Shown here: piece by piece, positions 24,510 through 32,583 of the stretch | Numbering within the stretch: the first letter of the stretch is position 1 | Layout of the letters: each line of letters starts with the position of its first letter | Assembly: GCA_004557245.1 (NCBI GenBank) | Contig: SFEL01000015.1 | Location: forward strand, 1 to 43,182 | From: Clostridiales bacterium | GTDB lineage: Bacteria; Bacillota; Clostridia; Christensenellales; CAG-138 | DNA length: 43,182 bases | Direction: 5' to 3' | Made by a program: the position numbers and the translations under genes | The notes under the pieces: generated by a model | What the model was told of the DNA's origin: nothing | What the model saw: the letters and a program-made list of their open reading frames with translations, nothing else | Databases searched by the model: none

Positions 24510-25808
24510 TTACTCTTCCATCTCGCCCGCTATCATAAGCGCCCCGGTAACCGTGAGCCTTTCGCGGGCGTCCACCTGATAGTCCAGCGCCGCGTTGTGT
24601 ATGGCCTGCCCGTCCGAATACTTTCCCTCGGCCTCAAGGAATTCGGATATCATGCCTGTAAATTCTTTAAGGGCCGGATAGCGGAAGGTTATACGCCCCG
24701 GCAGCGGGCCGCCCTCCTCCCGGGAGGTGGCGTATATGAGTATGTTGGGCGGAATCGCCCTGAAGCCCGCTGTGACGGAGGATATGAGCCTTATGCCATC
24801 GCCGTCCGCAGCTATATCGTCCAGCAGCAGTATGAATTTAAGCGGCTGGCCCGAAAGCCTCTGCAAAAGCCCTGGGATATGTGCCGTCTCCCCCTCGGGG
24901 ACAATTATCAGCCGCACTTCAGGCAGCTCCTGAAGGAGGGACACCGCCTGAGCCGTTTTGCCGGTCCCCATGCCCCCCAGCAGCAGCATGTTCACCGCCT
25001 TCTCCCCCCGCATGAAGCGTATGGTGTTTTCCATCAGCCGGCTGTGCTGCTCCTCATAGGCGGAAAGCGGAACTATCGCCTCCGGCTCCTCCATAGGCAC
25101 TAATAGGCCAGCTTCAATTCTGAAGAAGCGATGCTGCAAAAATTCCCCAGTACCGTAGGAGGCGAAAAAGTTCCATATATCTTCGGTAAGCTCGCCCCAA
25201 TCCGCCGTCTCGAGAAAGCGGCGATACATCTCCTCCAGCGCCTCATCTGATACGAAGCTGTCCGTAAGCCCGGCCTGGCCGTATTTCCATGGGGTAAACT
25301 CCAGCGGCAGCTGCGCCGCCTGCTCTTCCTCGCTATTCCGGCGCGGAAGGTTTGATATGCTGCCTCCCGACCATATGGCGGTGGACTTCATGGCCACAGC
25401 GTCGTTTGCCCTTGAGCTTCTGCCCCTTTCGCTTATGAGCTGGGCTATGCGCTGGGACGTTAAGGTGGAAAGCTCGCCCATTATCTCAAGCCGCTCCCTC
25501 ATAGCCATCAGCTGCGCCTCATCCCTTATGCCCCTGGCAGCAGAGAGGGCAAAAGGGTGTTCCGTCTGTATTATTTCGTATAAAAGCTGATCCCGCCACA
25601 GGTCCCCTGTGACCCTCCTGGCGGGGGAGGACAGCATATATTCCGTGAGCCTGTGATATGCGCCGAGAGCGCCAGGGAAGTTCGTTGTCCAGGTATCCAT
25701 GAGCAGCTCCCCCATGAGCTCCGCCGCCTTCGAAAAGCCCCCGAGCCTTAGGGTCATGGCAGCCGCGGCCGCCAGCGCCTCGCCTGGATTCATATCCCTC
25801 AGTCTCAT
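24510..25808 (-). CDS. DUF815 AAA+ family ATPase
   Basis: The 432-residue protein has Walker A GGMGTGKT at 278-285 and Walker B FILLLDD at 325-331, with the DUF815 layout: the ATPase domain is in the C-terminal half, preceded by a helical region. The family is common in Clostridia and has no assigned role. The N-terminal half (1-250) is not one I recognise. It is divergent from murG across a 239-bp spacer. Confidence 0.85.
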   Translation of the reverse strand: MRLRDMNPGEALAAAAAMTLRLGGFSKAAELMGELLMDTWTTNFPGALGAYHRLTEYMLSSPARRVTGDLWRDQLLYEIIQTEHPFALSAARGIRDEAQLMAMRERLEIMGELSTLTSQRIAQLISERGRSSRANDAVAMKSTAIWSGGSISNLPRRNSEEEQAAQLPLEFTPWKYGQAGLTDSFVSDEALEEMYRRFLETADWGELTEDIWNFFASYGTGEFLQHRFFRIEAGLLVPMEEPEAIVPLSAYEEQHSRLMENTIRFMRGEKAVNMLLLGGMGTGKTAQAVSLLQELPEVRLIIVPEGETAHIPGLLQRLSGQPLKFILLLDDIAADGDGIRLISSVTAGFRAIPPNILIYATSREEGGPLPGRITFRYPALKEFTGMISEFLEAEGKYSDGQAIHNAALDYQVDARERLTVTGALMIAGEMEE

Positions 25809-26047
25809 ACACGCCTCTCCTTTGCGCCGTTTATAATATCATAGGGCCGCAGCCCCTTTAATAATACCACAGCATACGCCTTGCGGCAATCGCGGCAGGG
25901 TGATATAATTTCAGAAACAATAATCGTTTTCGTGGCATAATAATGAAAATGAGATAGGTTCTTCTCGCCGGCTCTCGCTGTAACGGCAATACGGCGGTGC
26001 TGATTAGTGCGCTATTTGATTTTATATAATATAAAGGAAATATAACC

Positions 26048-27121
26048 ATGTCAAAGAAGATCATCCTAACGGGCGGCGGAACTGCCGGCCACGTCACACC
26101 CAATCTGGCGCTGCTGCCAAGGCTCAGGGCGGAGGGCTACGAGATACACTACATAGGCACCGCCGAGGGAATAGAAAAAAGCCTTGTGGGAAGCCTTGAG
26201 GGCGTGACCTATCACACCATATCCGCCGGCAAGCTGCGCAGGTACTTTTCGCTGAAGAACCTTACCGACCCATTCAAGGTTGTAGGCGGCATATTCCAGG
26301 CTAAGCGCATCATTGGCAAGGTAAAGCCGGACGTGGTGTTTTCAAAGGGGGGCTTCGTATCGGTGCCTGTAGTCATAGCGGCAAAGGGCAGCGCCCCCAT
26401 AGTCGCCCACGAGAGCGACTATACCCCCGGCCTGGCCAATAAGATAACCGCCAAATTTGCAGACAAGGTATGCGTCACCTTCGAAGATACGCTTAAATAC
26501 GTTGGCGCAAAGGGCGTCCATACCGGCACTCCCATACGGCCCGAGCTTTACAGCGGCGACAGGCAAAGGGGGCTGGACTTTACCGGCTTTTCCGGCGAAA
26601 AGCCCATACTCCTTACCATGGGCGGCAGCCAGGGTGCGCAGGCCATAAACGATGCGCTGCGATCGGCGCTGCCGCGGCTGACCCGCACCTTCGACATTAT
26701 CCACCTCTGCGGCAAGGGCAAGAAGGATGCTTCCATATCCGAACCGGGCTATGTCCAGTACGAGTACATCTCAAAGGAGCTGCCCGACCTTTTTGCCGCG
26801 GCGGATATAATACTCTCCCGTGCCGGCGCCAACGCCATATTCGAGTTTCTGGCACTTGCAAAGCCCGCCCTGCTTATACCGCTGCCGCTTTCCGCCTCCC
26901 GGGGCGACCAGATACTCAACGCCGGCTATTTTGCCCGCAAGGGCTACGCCATGACGCTGGATCAGGCCAGCCTTACGCCTGATACCCTCTTCGACAGCAT
27001 ACACGACCTTTACGACAGAAGGCTCAGCTTTATTTCCGCCATGAGCGGCGACGCCACCGCAGACGGCACCGACGAGGTGCTGGACGTCATACGGTCCGAA
27101 TCGGAGGGAAGTAAAAGATGA
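26048..27121 (+). CDS. murG: UDP-GlcNAc--undecaprenyl-PP-MurNAc-pentapeptide GlcNAc transferase
   Basis: MurG adds GlcNAc to lipid I to make lipid II at the inner face of the membrane. The 357 residues have the GT28 signature GGGTAGH at 9-15 and the UDP-sugar-binding region with GGSQGAQAIN at about 190-200. AAAGGA is upstream of ATG 26048. It lies outside the usual dcw cluster, paired with the methyltransferase gene that overlaps its stop codon (ATGA). Confidence 0.95.
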   Translation: MSKKIILTGGGTAGHVTPNLALLPRLRAEGYEIHYIGTAEGIEKSLVGSLEGVTYHTISAGKLRRYFSLKNLTDPFKVVGGIFQAKRIIGKVKPDVVFSKGGFVSVPVVIAAKGSAPIVAHESDYTPGLANKITAKFADKVCVTFEDTLKYVGAKGVHTGTPIRPELYSGDRQRGLDFTGFSGEKPILLTMGGSQGAQAINDALRSALPRLTRTFDIIHLCGKGKKDASISEPGYVQYEYISKELPDLFAAADIILSRAGANAIFEFLALAKPALLIPLPLSASRGDQILNAGYFARKGYAMTLDQASLTPDTLFDSIHDLYDRRLSFISAMSGDATADGTDEVLDVIRSESEGSKR

Positions 27122-28728
27122 GCTGCCGCAAAAGAAGCAACGGTAAAAACAGGGACAGCTACAGTTCCTCAGGCGCGCACAAGGCGCTTACCAAAGAAGT
27201 GGTGGCCCAGAGGCTTGCGCTGCCCAACGGCCCTGAGCACATGATGCACTACGCCTCCGAGGCATTTCCCTTCGCTTACGAGCTGTTTTCGGAGGGCAAC
27301 TCCGCCGCGTGCGCTTTTCTCTGCCGCTGCGCAAAGCAGGAAAAATACGCAAGGCAGCTTAACAATATCATGGGCAGCGAGCGCGAGGCCGTGAGAAACG
27401 CCCTGCTTTCCAATCAACCCAAGCTCCGCAAGAATGCCGCGGTTCTCATGGGTCAGCTGAAGGTGCCCTCGGACGTGAAATACCTGAAACAGGCCCTTTT
27501 AGTGGAGGATACCCGCTTCGTGCGGCCTTCGATGCTGCTGTCCTTAGGCTCCATAGGAGGGGATGAGGCCAAGGCATTCCTCGCCTCATATACTATACAG
27601 CCGGCAAATAGCGAAGATGAAAAGGTGCATTTCGAGGCGGAAACAGAGGCCTACAAAACCGCCATGCGAAGCTTTCTCACCTTCGAAAAGCACGAATTTA
27701 CCGCCCTTCCCAGACCCTGCGAAATAGAGCTGCGTTCCCCTGATAAGCTATCCGACCCTCTGGCCCGGGAGCTTGCCGAGCACGGTTTCAGGGTATCCGC
27801 CGTACACCGCAGCGACGTACACGTGCATACGGAGGACATGATGGGGCTTTTCGCCTGCCGCTGCTTTACCGAGGCGCTCATCGAGATATCCGCCAACTCA
27901 AACCCCGACCCAAAGTCCATGGGCATAAAGGCAAAGAGCTTTCTCGAAAAGCTGCTGCCCGCCTGCCATACCGGCAAGCCTCCCTTCGGCTACAGGCTGG
28001 AGATAAGGGGGGAGGGCACCATAGACCGGCTGGCCATCGCACGCAGTATGATAGCCGTAATGGACGATAAGGTACTCCTCAACTGCCCCAACAACTACGA
28101 GATAGAATTGCGGGTGGAGATAGGCGGCAACGGCGGCGCTTTCATATACGCAAAGCTGCTCACCATAAAGGACGAAAGGTTCAGCTACCGGCTCCAGGCC
28201 CTGCCGGCCAGCATGCACCCTGCGACGGCGGCCGCCATAGTTAAATATGCTGAGTTTTTCCTTGGCGGCAGGGATGCGAGAGTGCTGGACCCCTGCTGCG
28301 GCAGCGGCACATTTCTCATAGAGCGCGAAAAGCTTTACTCCTGTGCCGGCCTTACCGGGGTTGATATATCAAACAAGGCCATAGACATAGCCCGCAGCAA
28401 TGCAGAGGCCGCCGGCAGCATTGCCAAATTCGTACACAACGACTGCATGCGCTTCACTGCGGAGCGGCCATATGACGAGCTGGTGGCAAATCTCCCCTTT
28501 GGCAACCGCGTCGGCAGCCATAAGTCAAACGAAAAGCTTTACGCCGGCATATTGGAAAACCTTCCCAAATGGCTCCGCCGGGGCGGCGTGGCAATACTGT
28601 ACACCATGGAATACACTCTGCTCAAGAAGCTGATTCGCGAGCATCCCGGCTTAAGGCTCGTCACGGAGGTCAGAACGGAGGCGGGCGGGCTAATGCCTGC
28701 CATATTCGTGATAAAGATAGGACAATAA
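27118..28728 (+). CDS. RNA methyltransferase with HEAT-like and THUMP-like N-terminal regions (Trm14/RlmL-like)
   Basis: The 536-residue protein has a SAM-dependent methyltransferase domain at about 365-535, with motif I DPCCGSGT (391-398) and motif IV NLPFG (458-462). The latter is typical of the Trm14/RlmL UPF0020 group, which methylates guanosine N2 in tRNA or rRNA. Residues about 85-160 look like HEAT repeats, and about 195-340 occupies the place of a THUMP domain. The start overlaps the murG stop codon by 4 bp. Its target is unknown. A strong terminator follows. Confidence 0.85.
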   Translation: MSCRKRSNGKNRDSYSSSGAHKALTKEVVAQRLALPNGPEHMMHYASEAFPFAYELFSEGNSAACAFLCRCAKQEKYARQLNNIMGSEREAVRNALLSNQPKLRKNAAVLMGQLKVPSDVKYLKQALLVEDTRFVRPSMLLSLGSIGGDEAKAFLASYTIQPANSEDEKVHFEAETEAYKTAMRSFLTFEKHEFTALPRPCEIELRSPDKLSDPLARELAEHGFRVSAVHRSDVHVHTEDMMGLFACRCFTEALIEISANSNPDPKSMGIKAKSFLEKLLPACHTGKPPFGYRLEIRGEGTIDRLAIARSMIAVMDDKVLLNCPNNYEIELRVEIGGNGGAFIYAKLLTIKDERFSYRLQALPASMHPATAAAIVKYAEFFLGGRDARVLDPCCGSGTFLIEREKLYSCAGLTGVDISNKAIDIARSNAEAAGSIAKFVHNDCMRFTAERPYDELVANLPFGNRVGSHKSNEKLYAGILENLPKWLRRGGVAILYTMEYTLLKKLIREHPGLRLVTEVRTEAGGLMPAIFVIKIGQ

Positions 28729-28743
28729 ATAATGATACTGTCG

Positions 28744-28768
28744 AAAAAGTGGCTCTCAGCCACTTTTT
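28744..28768. terminator. Bidirectional terminator (AAAAAGTGGC family)
   Basis: AAAAAGTGGCT (28744-28754), loop CTC and AGCCACTTTTT (28758-28768) form a perfect 11-bp stem followed by TT. It ends the murG operon 15 bp after the stop codon. Confidence 0.88.
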
Positions 28769-28782
28769 TTGACGCTCCGATA

Positions 28783-28791
28783 TGATATAAT
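28783..28791 (+). promoter_or_regulatory. Extended -10 promoter of the DUF2007-like gene
   Basis: TGATATAAT is a perfect extended -10 (TGnTATAAT) 36 bp before the start codon at 28827. No good -35 is seen at the proper distance, which is usual for this promoter class. Confidence 0.55.
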
Positions 28792-28826
28792 GAAATAAAT
28801 AATAAAACCAAAAAGGAGGGATACCT

Positions 28827-29063
28827 ATGGAAAAAACTGTAGAGCTGCTGATGAAAAATGCCTCTCTTCTCGATGTTGAACTGGTAGCCGGCGCACTTAA
28901 ACAGGAAGGCATACCTCATTTTATAAAGGAAAAGGGGCCGGGCGGGATATATTGCGGCGGCGCCATTATGGGAGCAGACCTGTACGTGCCGGGAGAATGC
29001 CTGGAAACAGCCATGGATATAGCGGAAGACGTGCTTTTTACACAACCCGATATCCGTGCGTAA
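28827..29063 (+). CDS. DUF2007-like small protein (putative signal-transducing protein)
   Basis: The 78-residue product has the pattern of DUF2007 proteins (LLMKNASLLDVELVAGALKQEGIPHFI), a compact PII-like or ferredoxin-like fold with no proven function. AAAGGAGG precedes ATG 28827. It is a single gene between two strong terminators, with its own promoter. Confidence 0.75.
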   Translation: MEKTVELLMKNASLLDVELVAGALKQEGIPHFIKEKGPGGIYCGGAIMGADLYVPGECLETAMDIAEDVLFTQPDIRA

Positions 29064-29075
29064 AGCAATATGATA

Positions 29076-29097
29076 AAAAGGGCCGTAAGGCCCTTTT
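29076..29097 (+). terminator. Intrinsic terminator after the DUF2007-like gene
   Basis: AAAAGGGCC (29076-29084), GTAA tetraloop and GGCCCTTTT (29089-29097) form a perfect 9-bp stem with a built-in T-run. Confidence 0.88.
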
Positions 29098-29101
29098 AGA
29101 G

Positions 29102-29336
29102 TGTCAAAGAAGTGGCTGAAAGCCACTTTTTCGAGCTTTCTCATTCGGTGCTTGCGCCCATGGCGCGGCCAGCACCTCATTCATGGAAAGCCTTGCTGTG
29201 CAAGCGCTTTTGTGGATTTGCCGCGCACCCCCCAGGGGGCCTTCTCTTGCCCCTGCGGGGCAATTCACTTTGTGTCGTCAGAGCCGGATTGAACATAAGG
29301 GGCTGCCGCCCCTTATCAACCCCGGGTTTTTCGACG
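29102..29336. repeat. Dispersed-repeat-like block before parA
   Basis: The block begins GTCAAAGAAGTGG and ends TTTTTCGAC. Inside are AAGTGGCT-gaa-AGCCACTT, AAGGGGC-TGCC-GCCCCTT and a GC-rich middle. Its first 45 bp, read on the minus strand, match 24452-24484 including GAATGAGAAAGCTCG. No protein is recognisable. It could be a decayed MITE. Confidence 0.5.
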
Positions 29337-29347
29337 GTGCGCGCAAC

Positions 29348-29363
29348 TGTTCCACGTAGAACA
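29348..29363 (+). promoter_or_regulatory. parS-like ParB binding site 1
   Basis: TGTTCCACGTAGAACA differs at one position from the palindrome TGTTCCACGTGGAACA, a good Bacillota parS form. ParB, encoded just downstream, would load here and spread. Confidence 0.85.
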
Positions 29364-29383
29364 TTTTTCGGCTTTTATTTATT

Positions 29384-29399
29384 TGTTCTACGTGGAACA
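29384..29399 (-). promoter_or_regulatory. parS-like ParB binding site 2
   Basis: TGTTCTACGTGGAACA is the exact reverse complement of site 1, 20 bp away. The two sites are opposed, upstream of the parA promoter. Confidence 0.85.
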
Positions 29400-29410
29400 T
29401 TAACCAATTA

Positions 29411-29439
29411 TTGTTTATTCCACACGAATGCATTATAAT
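29411..29439 (+). promoter_or_regulatory. Probable parAB promoter
   Basis: TTGTTT (29411-29416), a 17-base spacer and TATAAT (29434-29439) lie 65 bp before the parA ATG and 11 bp after parS site 2, so ParB spreading could repress it. Confidence 0.6.
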
Positions 29440-29468
29440 CAATAAAGAAAATCCGGTACTGATCTTTC

Positions 29469-29485
29469 AAATGGCACAGCCATTT
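29469..29485 (+). promoter_or_regulatory. Palindrome in the parA leader
   Basis: AAATGGC-ACA-GCCATTT sits 19 bp before the parA start codon and just ahead of AAAGGAGG. It may be an operator or an mRNA hairpin. Confidence 0.45.
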
Positions 29486-29504
29486 ATGCAAAAAAGGAGG
29501 ATAC

Positions 29505-30269
29505 ATGGCTAAAATAATCGCCGTAGCTAACCAGAAAGGCGGGGTAGGCAAAACCACCACCACCGTCAACCTTTCGGCATGCGTTGCCCAGCAGGGCAAG
29601 CGGGTGCTGTGCGTGGATATCGACCCTCAGGGCAACAGCACCAGCGGCCTTGGCATAGATAAGGAGGCCGTACAGTACAGCGTATACGACGTGCTGATAA
29701 ACGGCGTGGATCCAAAGGAAGCAATAGAGCACAGCGTGGTGGAGGGCCTGGACATGCTCACCGCCCGCAAGGAGCTTTCCGGCGCTGAGGTGGAGCTGGT
29801 CAACGCAATGGCCCGTGAGACCGTTCTCAAGCGTGAGCTGGATACCCTCAGGGACAGCTATGACTATATATTCATAGACTGCCCGCCCAGCCTTGGCCTG
29901 CTCACCATAAACGCCCTGACCGCGGCGGACACGCTGCTGGCCCCCATACAGTGCGAGTACTTTGCCCTGGAGGGACTGTCCGACCTGATGAACACAGTAA
30001 AGCTTGTCAAGCAGCGGCTGAATACCGATCTTCAGGTAGAGGGCGTAGTCCTTACCATGTTCGACGCCCGCACCAACCTTTCGGGGCAGGTTGTGAACGA
30101 AGTAAAGAAGTTCTTTAAAAATAAGGTTTACGACACCATAATACCACGCTCGGTGCGGCTAAGCGAGGCTCCCAGCTTTGGCCTTCCCATCACCCTGTAC
30201 GACCCCCGTTGCTCGGGAGCCAGGGCATATAAGGCGCTTGCCAACGAGCTTATAGGCAAGGAGAATTAA
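29505..30269 (+). CDS. parA: Chromosome partitioning ATPase ParA (Soj)
   Basis: The 254-residue ATPase has a deviant Walker A motif KGGVGKTT (11-18), DIDPQGN as switch I and FIDCPPSLG as switch II/Walker B. ParA works with ParB-parS in origin segregation and, in Bacillota, modulates DnaA. GGAGG precedes ATG 29505. parB follows after 3 bp. parS sites upstream confirm the role. Confidence 0.96.
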   Translation: MAKIIAVANQKGGVGKTTTTVNLSACVAQQGKRVLCVDIDPQGNSTSGLGIDKEAVQYSVYDVLINGVDPKEAIEHSVVEGLDMLTARKELSGAEVELVNAMARETVLKRELDTLRDSYDYIFIDCPPSLGLLTINALTAADTLLAPIQCEYFALEGLSDLMNTVKLVKQRLNTDLQVEGVVLTMFDARTNLSGQVVNEVKKFFKNKVYDTIIPRSVRLSEAPSFGLPITLYDPRCSGARAYKALANELIGKEN

Positions 30270-30272
30270 AAT

Positions 30273-31121
30273 ATGGCTATAAAAAAAGGACTCGGAAAGG
30301 GACTGGACGCACTTTTAGGGGACTATCAGCAGCCCCCGCAGGAAAACGTTAAGGAGGTGGACGTATACCTCATAGACACCAATTCATCCCAGCCCCGCAA
30401 GAGCTTTGATAAGGAAAAGCTGGACGAGCTGGCCAATTCCATAAAAAACCACGGCATAGTACAGCCCATCGTTGTGCGCAGGACAGGGGAGAGGTACACC
30501 ATAGTAGCCGGCGAACGCCGCTACCGTGCCGCCCGCATAGCAGGCCTGGATAAGGTACCTGTAGTTGTAAAGGATATGGACGACTATCAGGTGATGGAGG
30601 TGGCCCTCATAGAAAATATACAGCGGGAGGACCTGAACCCTATCGAGGAAGCCACGGCTATACGCTTCCTTATGGATCAGAACGACCTGACTCAGGAGGA
30701 GGTGGCGGAGAGGCTTGCAAAGAGCCGTCCATCCATCGCCAACACTCTGCGCCTTCTCAACCTGCCCGAGGAGATACAACAGTACCTCAAGGATGGCAAG
30801 CTCCAGCCCGGCCATGCAAAGGTCATACTCAGCCTGCCTGAAAAGCCAATGCAGTTCCAGCTGGCCGACAGGATAGCTGAGGGAGGAGTATCCGTCCGGG
30901 AGGCAGAAAGGCTTGCAAAGGCAATGCTTCAGCCCGGGCGCGAAAAGAAAAAGCCTGAGCAGCCGGTGGACACTGACCTTAAGTTCGCAGAGGACAGGCT
31001 GCGGGACAGGCTGGGTACAAAGGTGAGCATACAGGGCAGCCAGAGTAAAGGAAAGGTCATTATAGAATACTATTCCCGTGACGAACTTAACGGTATATAC
31101 GATATTCTCATAAGGGAGTGA
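30273..31121 (+). CDS. parB: Chromosome partitioning protein ParB (Spo0J)
   Basis: The 282 residues contain the CTP-binding ParB/Srx fold with NSSQPRK (about 37-43), GERRYRA (80-86) and ENIQRE (114-119). An HTH that reads parS follows at about 139-160, then a C-terminal dimer domain. ParB clamps onto parS DNA in a CTP-dependent way. The next gene starts just beyond its stop codon. Confidence 0.96.
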   Translation: MAIKKGLGKGLDALLGDYQQPPQENVKEVDVYLIDTNSSQPRKSFDKEKLDELANSIKNHGIVQPIVVRRTGERYTIVAGERRYRAARIAGLDKVPVVVKDMDDYQVMEVALIENIQREDLNPIEEATAIRFLMDQNDLTQEEVAERLAKSRPSIANTLRLLNLPEEIQQYLKDGKLQPGHAKVILSLPEKPMQFQLADRIAEGGVSVREAERLAKAMLQPGREKKKPEQPVDTDLKFAEDRLRDRLGTKVSIQGSQSKGKVIIEYYSRDELNGIYDILIRE

Positions 31122-31126
31122 ACCGG

Positions 31127-31474
31127 ATGAAATACCAGGGCATAAAGCCTGTGTATAACGTATGGCTGAGCAAGGACGACAGCAAGTACTTCGGCCCAGG
31201 CGTTGCCATGCTTATAGAAGGGGTAAAGCGCACCGGCTCGCTGTCCTCAGCAGCCAAGGAAATAGGCATGGCCTATTCCAAGGCGTGGCGCATTATAAAG
31301 CGCAGCGAGGAGCTTACGGGCTGCAAGCTGCTTTTATCCCGCACAGGCGGCGCACACGGCGGCGGCGCCTGCCTCACACAGGACGCAGAGCAGATACTTT
31401 CGGACTATACCGCCTTCCGCAAAGAGGTGGATACTGAGATAGAAAAGGCTTTTAAGAAGTACTTTGCCAATTAA
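31127..31474 (+). CDS. ModE-type winged-helix transcriptional regulator
   Basis: The 115-residue protein has a LysR/ModE-like winged HTH, with SLSSAAKEIGMAYSKAWRIIKRSE at about 40-63 in the family pattern, and no molybdate-binding domain. GTG 31118 is possible, but ATG 31127 has GGGAG eight bases upstream and gives the usual start. It lies directly between parB and two chromate-transporter-like genes and may regulate the latter; its ligand is unknown. Confidence 0.8.
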   Translation: MKYQGIKPVYNVWLSKDDSKYFGPGVAMLIEGVKRTGSLSSAAKEIGMAYSKAWRIIKRSEELTGCKLLLSRTGGAHGGGACLTQDAEQILSDYTAFRKEVDTEIEKAFKKYFAN

Positions 31475-31478
31475 TAAT

Positions 31479-32027
31479 ATGAAAGATAACAAAACCACTT
31501 ATATGGACCTCTTCGCCTCTTTCTTCCGCATAGGTCTTTTTACCTTCGGCGGCGGCTATGCCATGCTGCCCATGCTGGAGCGGGAGTGCGTGGAGAACCA
31601 CAGCTGGGCTACCCGTGACGAGCTTCTGGACTACTTCGCCATTGCCCAATGTACCCCCGGCGTCATCGCCGTGAACACCGCTACTTTCATAGGCTGCAAG
31701 GAGAAGGGATCGCTTGGCGCGGCGATAGCCACCTTGGGCGTCATATGCCCCAGCATAATCATAATACTCATAATAGCGGCCATACTTACTAATTTCGCCA
31801 GCCTTCCCGCCGTAGGGTACGCCTTCAACGGCATAAGGGTGGCCGTTGCCGTGCTCATACTCAACGCAGTGATAAAGCTCATAAGGAGCAACCTTAAACA
31901 GCCTGTTTCCATTCTGATATGCGTGCTTGCCTTTGCTGCGAGCCTTTTTAGCCTGTCCCCCGTCGTAATAGTGCTGTCTGCGGGGGCCGTGGGCATAGCA
32001 TATGGATATTTCGGGAGGCAGAAATGA
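31479..32027 (+). CDS. Chromate transporter family protein, half-size (CHR domain 1)
   Basis: This is a 182-residue membrane protein with the CHR motif FGGGYAMLP and the later AQCTPGVIAVNTATF. Half-size CHR proteins usually act as a pair encoded side by side, as here. ATG 31479 is the better start, although no strong ribosome binding site is visible; TTG 31464 is possible. The real substrate may not be chromate. Confidence 0.88.
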   Translation: MKDNKTTYMDLFASFFRIGLFTFGGGYAMLPMLERECVENHSWATRDELLDYFAIAQCTPGVIAVNTATFIGCKEKGSLGAAIATLGVICPSIIIILIIAAILTNFASLPAVGYAFNGIRVAVAVLILNAVIKLIRSNLKQPVSILICVLAFAASLFSLSPVVIVLSAGAVGIAYGYFGRQK

Positions 32028-32575
32028 TATACCTTCAGCTTTTTTATGAATTTTTCAAGACCGGGCTTTTTGCCGTAGGCGGCGGCCTTGCCACAATACC
32101 CTTCCTTTCCGCCATGACCGACAAGTACGGCTGGTTCACCAAGGCGCAGCTTGCGGACATGATAGCCGTAGCGGAATCCACCCCGGGGCCTATCGGCATA
32201 AACACTGCGACCTTCGCAGGGTACAACGCTGCGGGCATACCCGGTGCCATAATTGCAACCTTAAGCCTTGTTTTGCCAAGCTACATTATAATACTTGCAA
32301 TATCCAGGGCGCTGCAAAAATTCCGCGATAATAAGTACGTGAACGACGCCTTTTTTGGCCTGCGCCCTGCGGCAACGGGGCTGATAGCGGCAGCCTGCTA
32401 TTCCGTGATGGCTATAGCCCTCTCAGGCGGCACGCTTTTTGGCTGCATTGACCTGCGGCGCCTTATATTCTTCGCCCTGCTGCTGGCCCTCACCAATATA
32501 AAACGGCTTAAGGGCCTGCACCCCGTAATATTCATCGCCATAGCGGCTGCTGCCGGCATAGCGTTCAGGCTGTAG
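32024..32575 (+). CDS. Chromate transporter family protein, half-size (CHR domain 2)
   Basis: This 183-residue partner of the preceding gene overlaps it by 4 bp (ATGA). The motifs FAVGGGLATIPF and AESTPGPIGINTATF are the second CHR set. Together the two halves equal one full ChrA protein. Translational coupling implies equal amounts. Confidence 0.88.
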   Translation: MIYLQLFYEFFKTGLFAVGGGLATIPFLSAMTDKYGWFTKAQLADMIAVAESTPGPIGINTATFAGYNAAGIPGAIIATLSLVLPSYIIILAISRALQKFRDNKYVNDAFFGLRPAATGLIAAACYSVMAIALSGGTLFGCIDLRRLIFFALLLALTNIKRLKGLHPVIFIAIAAAAGIAFRL

Positions 32576-32583
32576 AGAAATAC

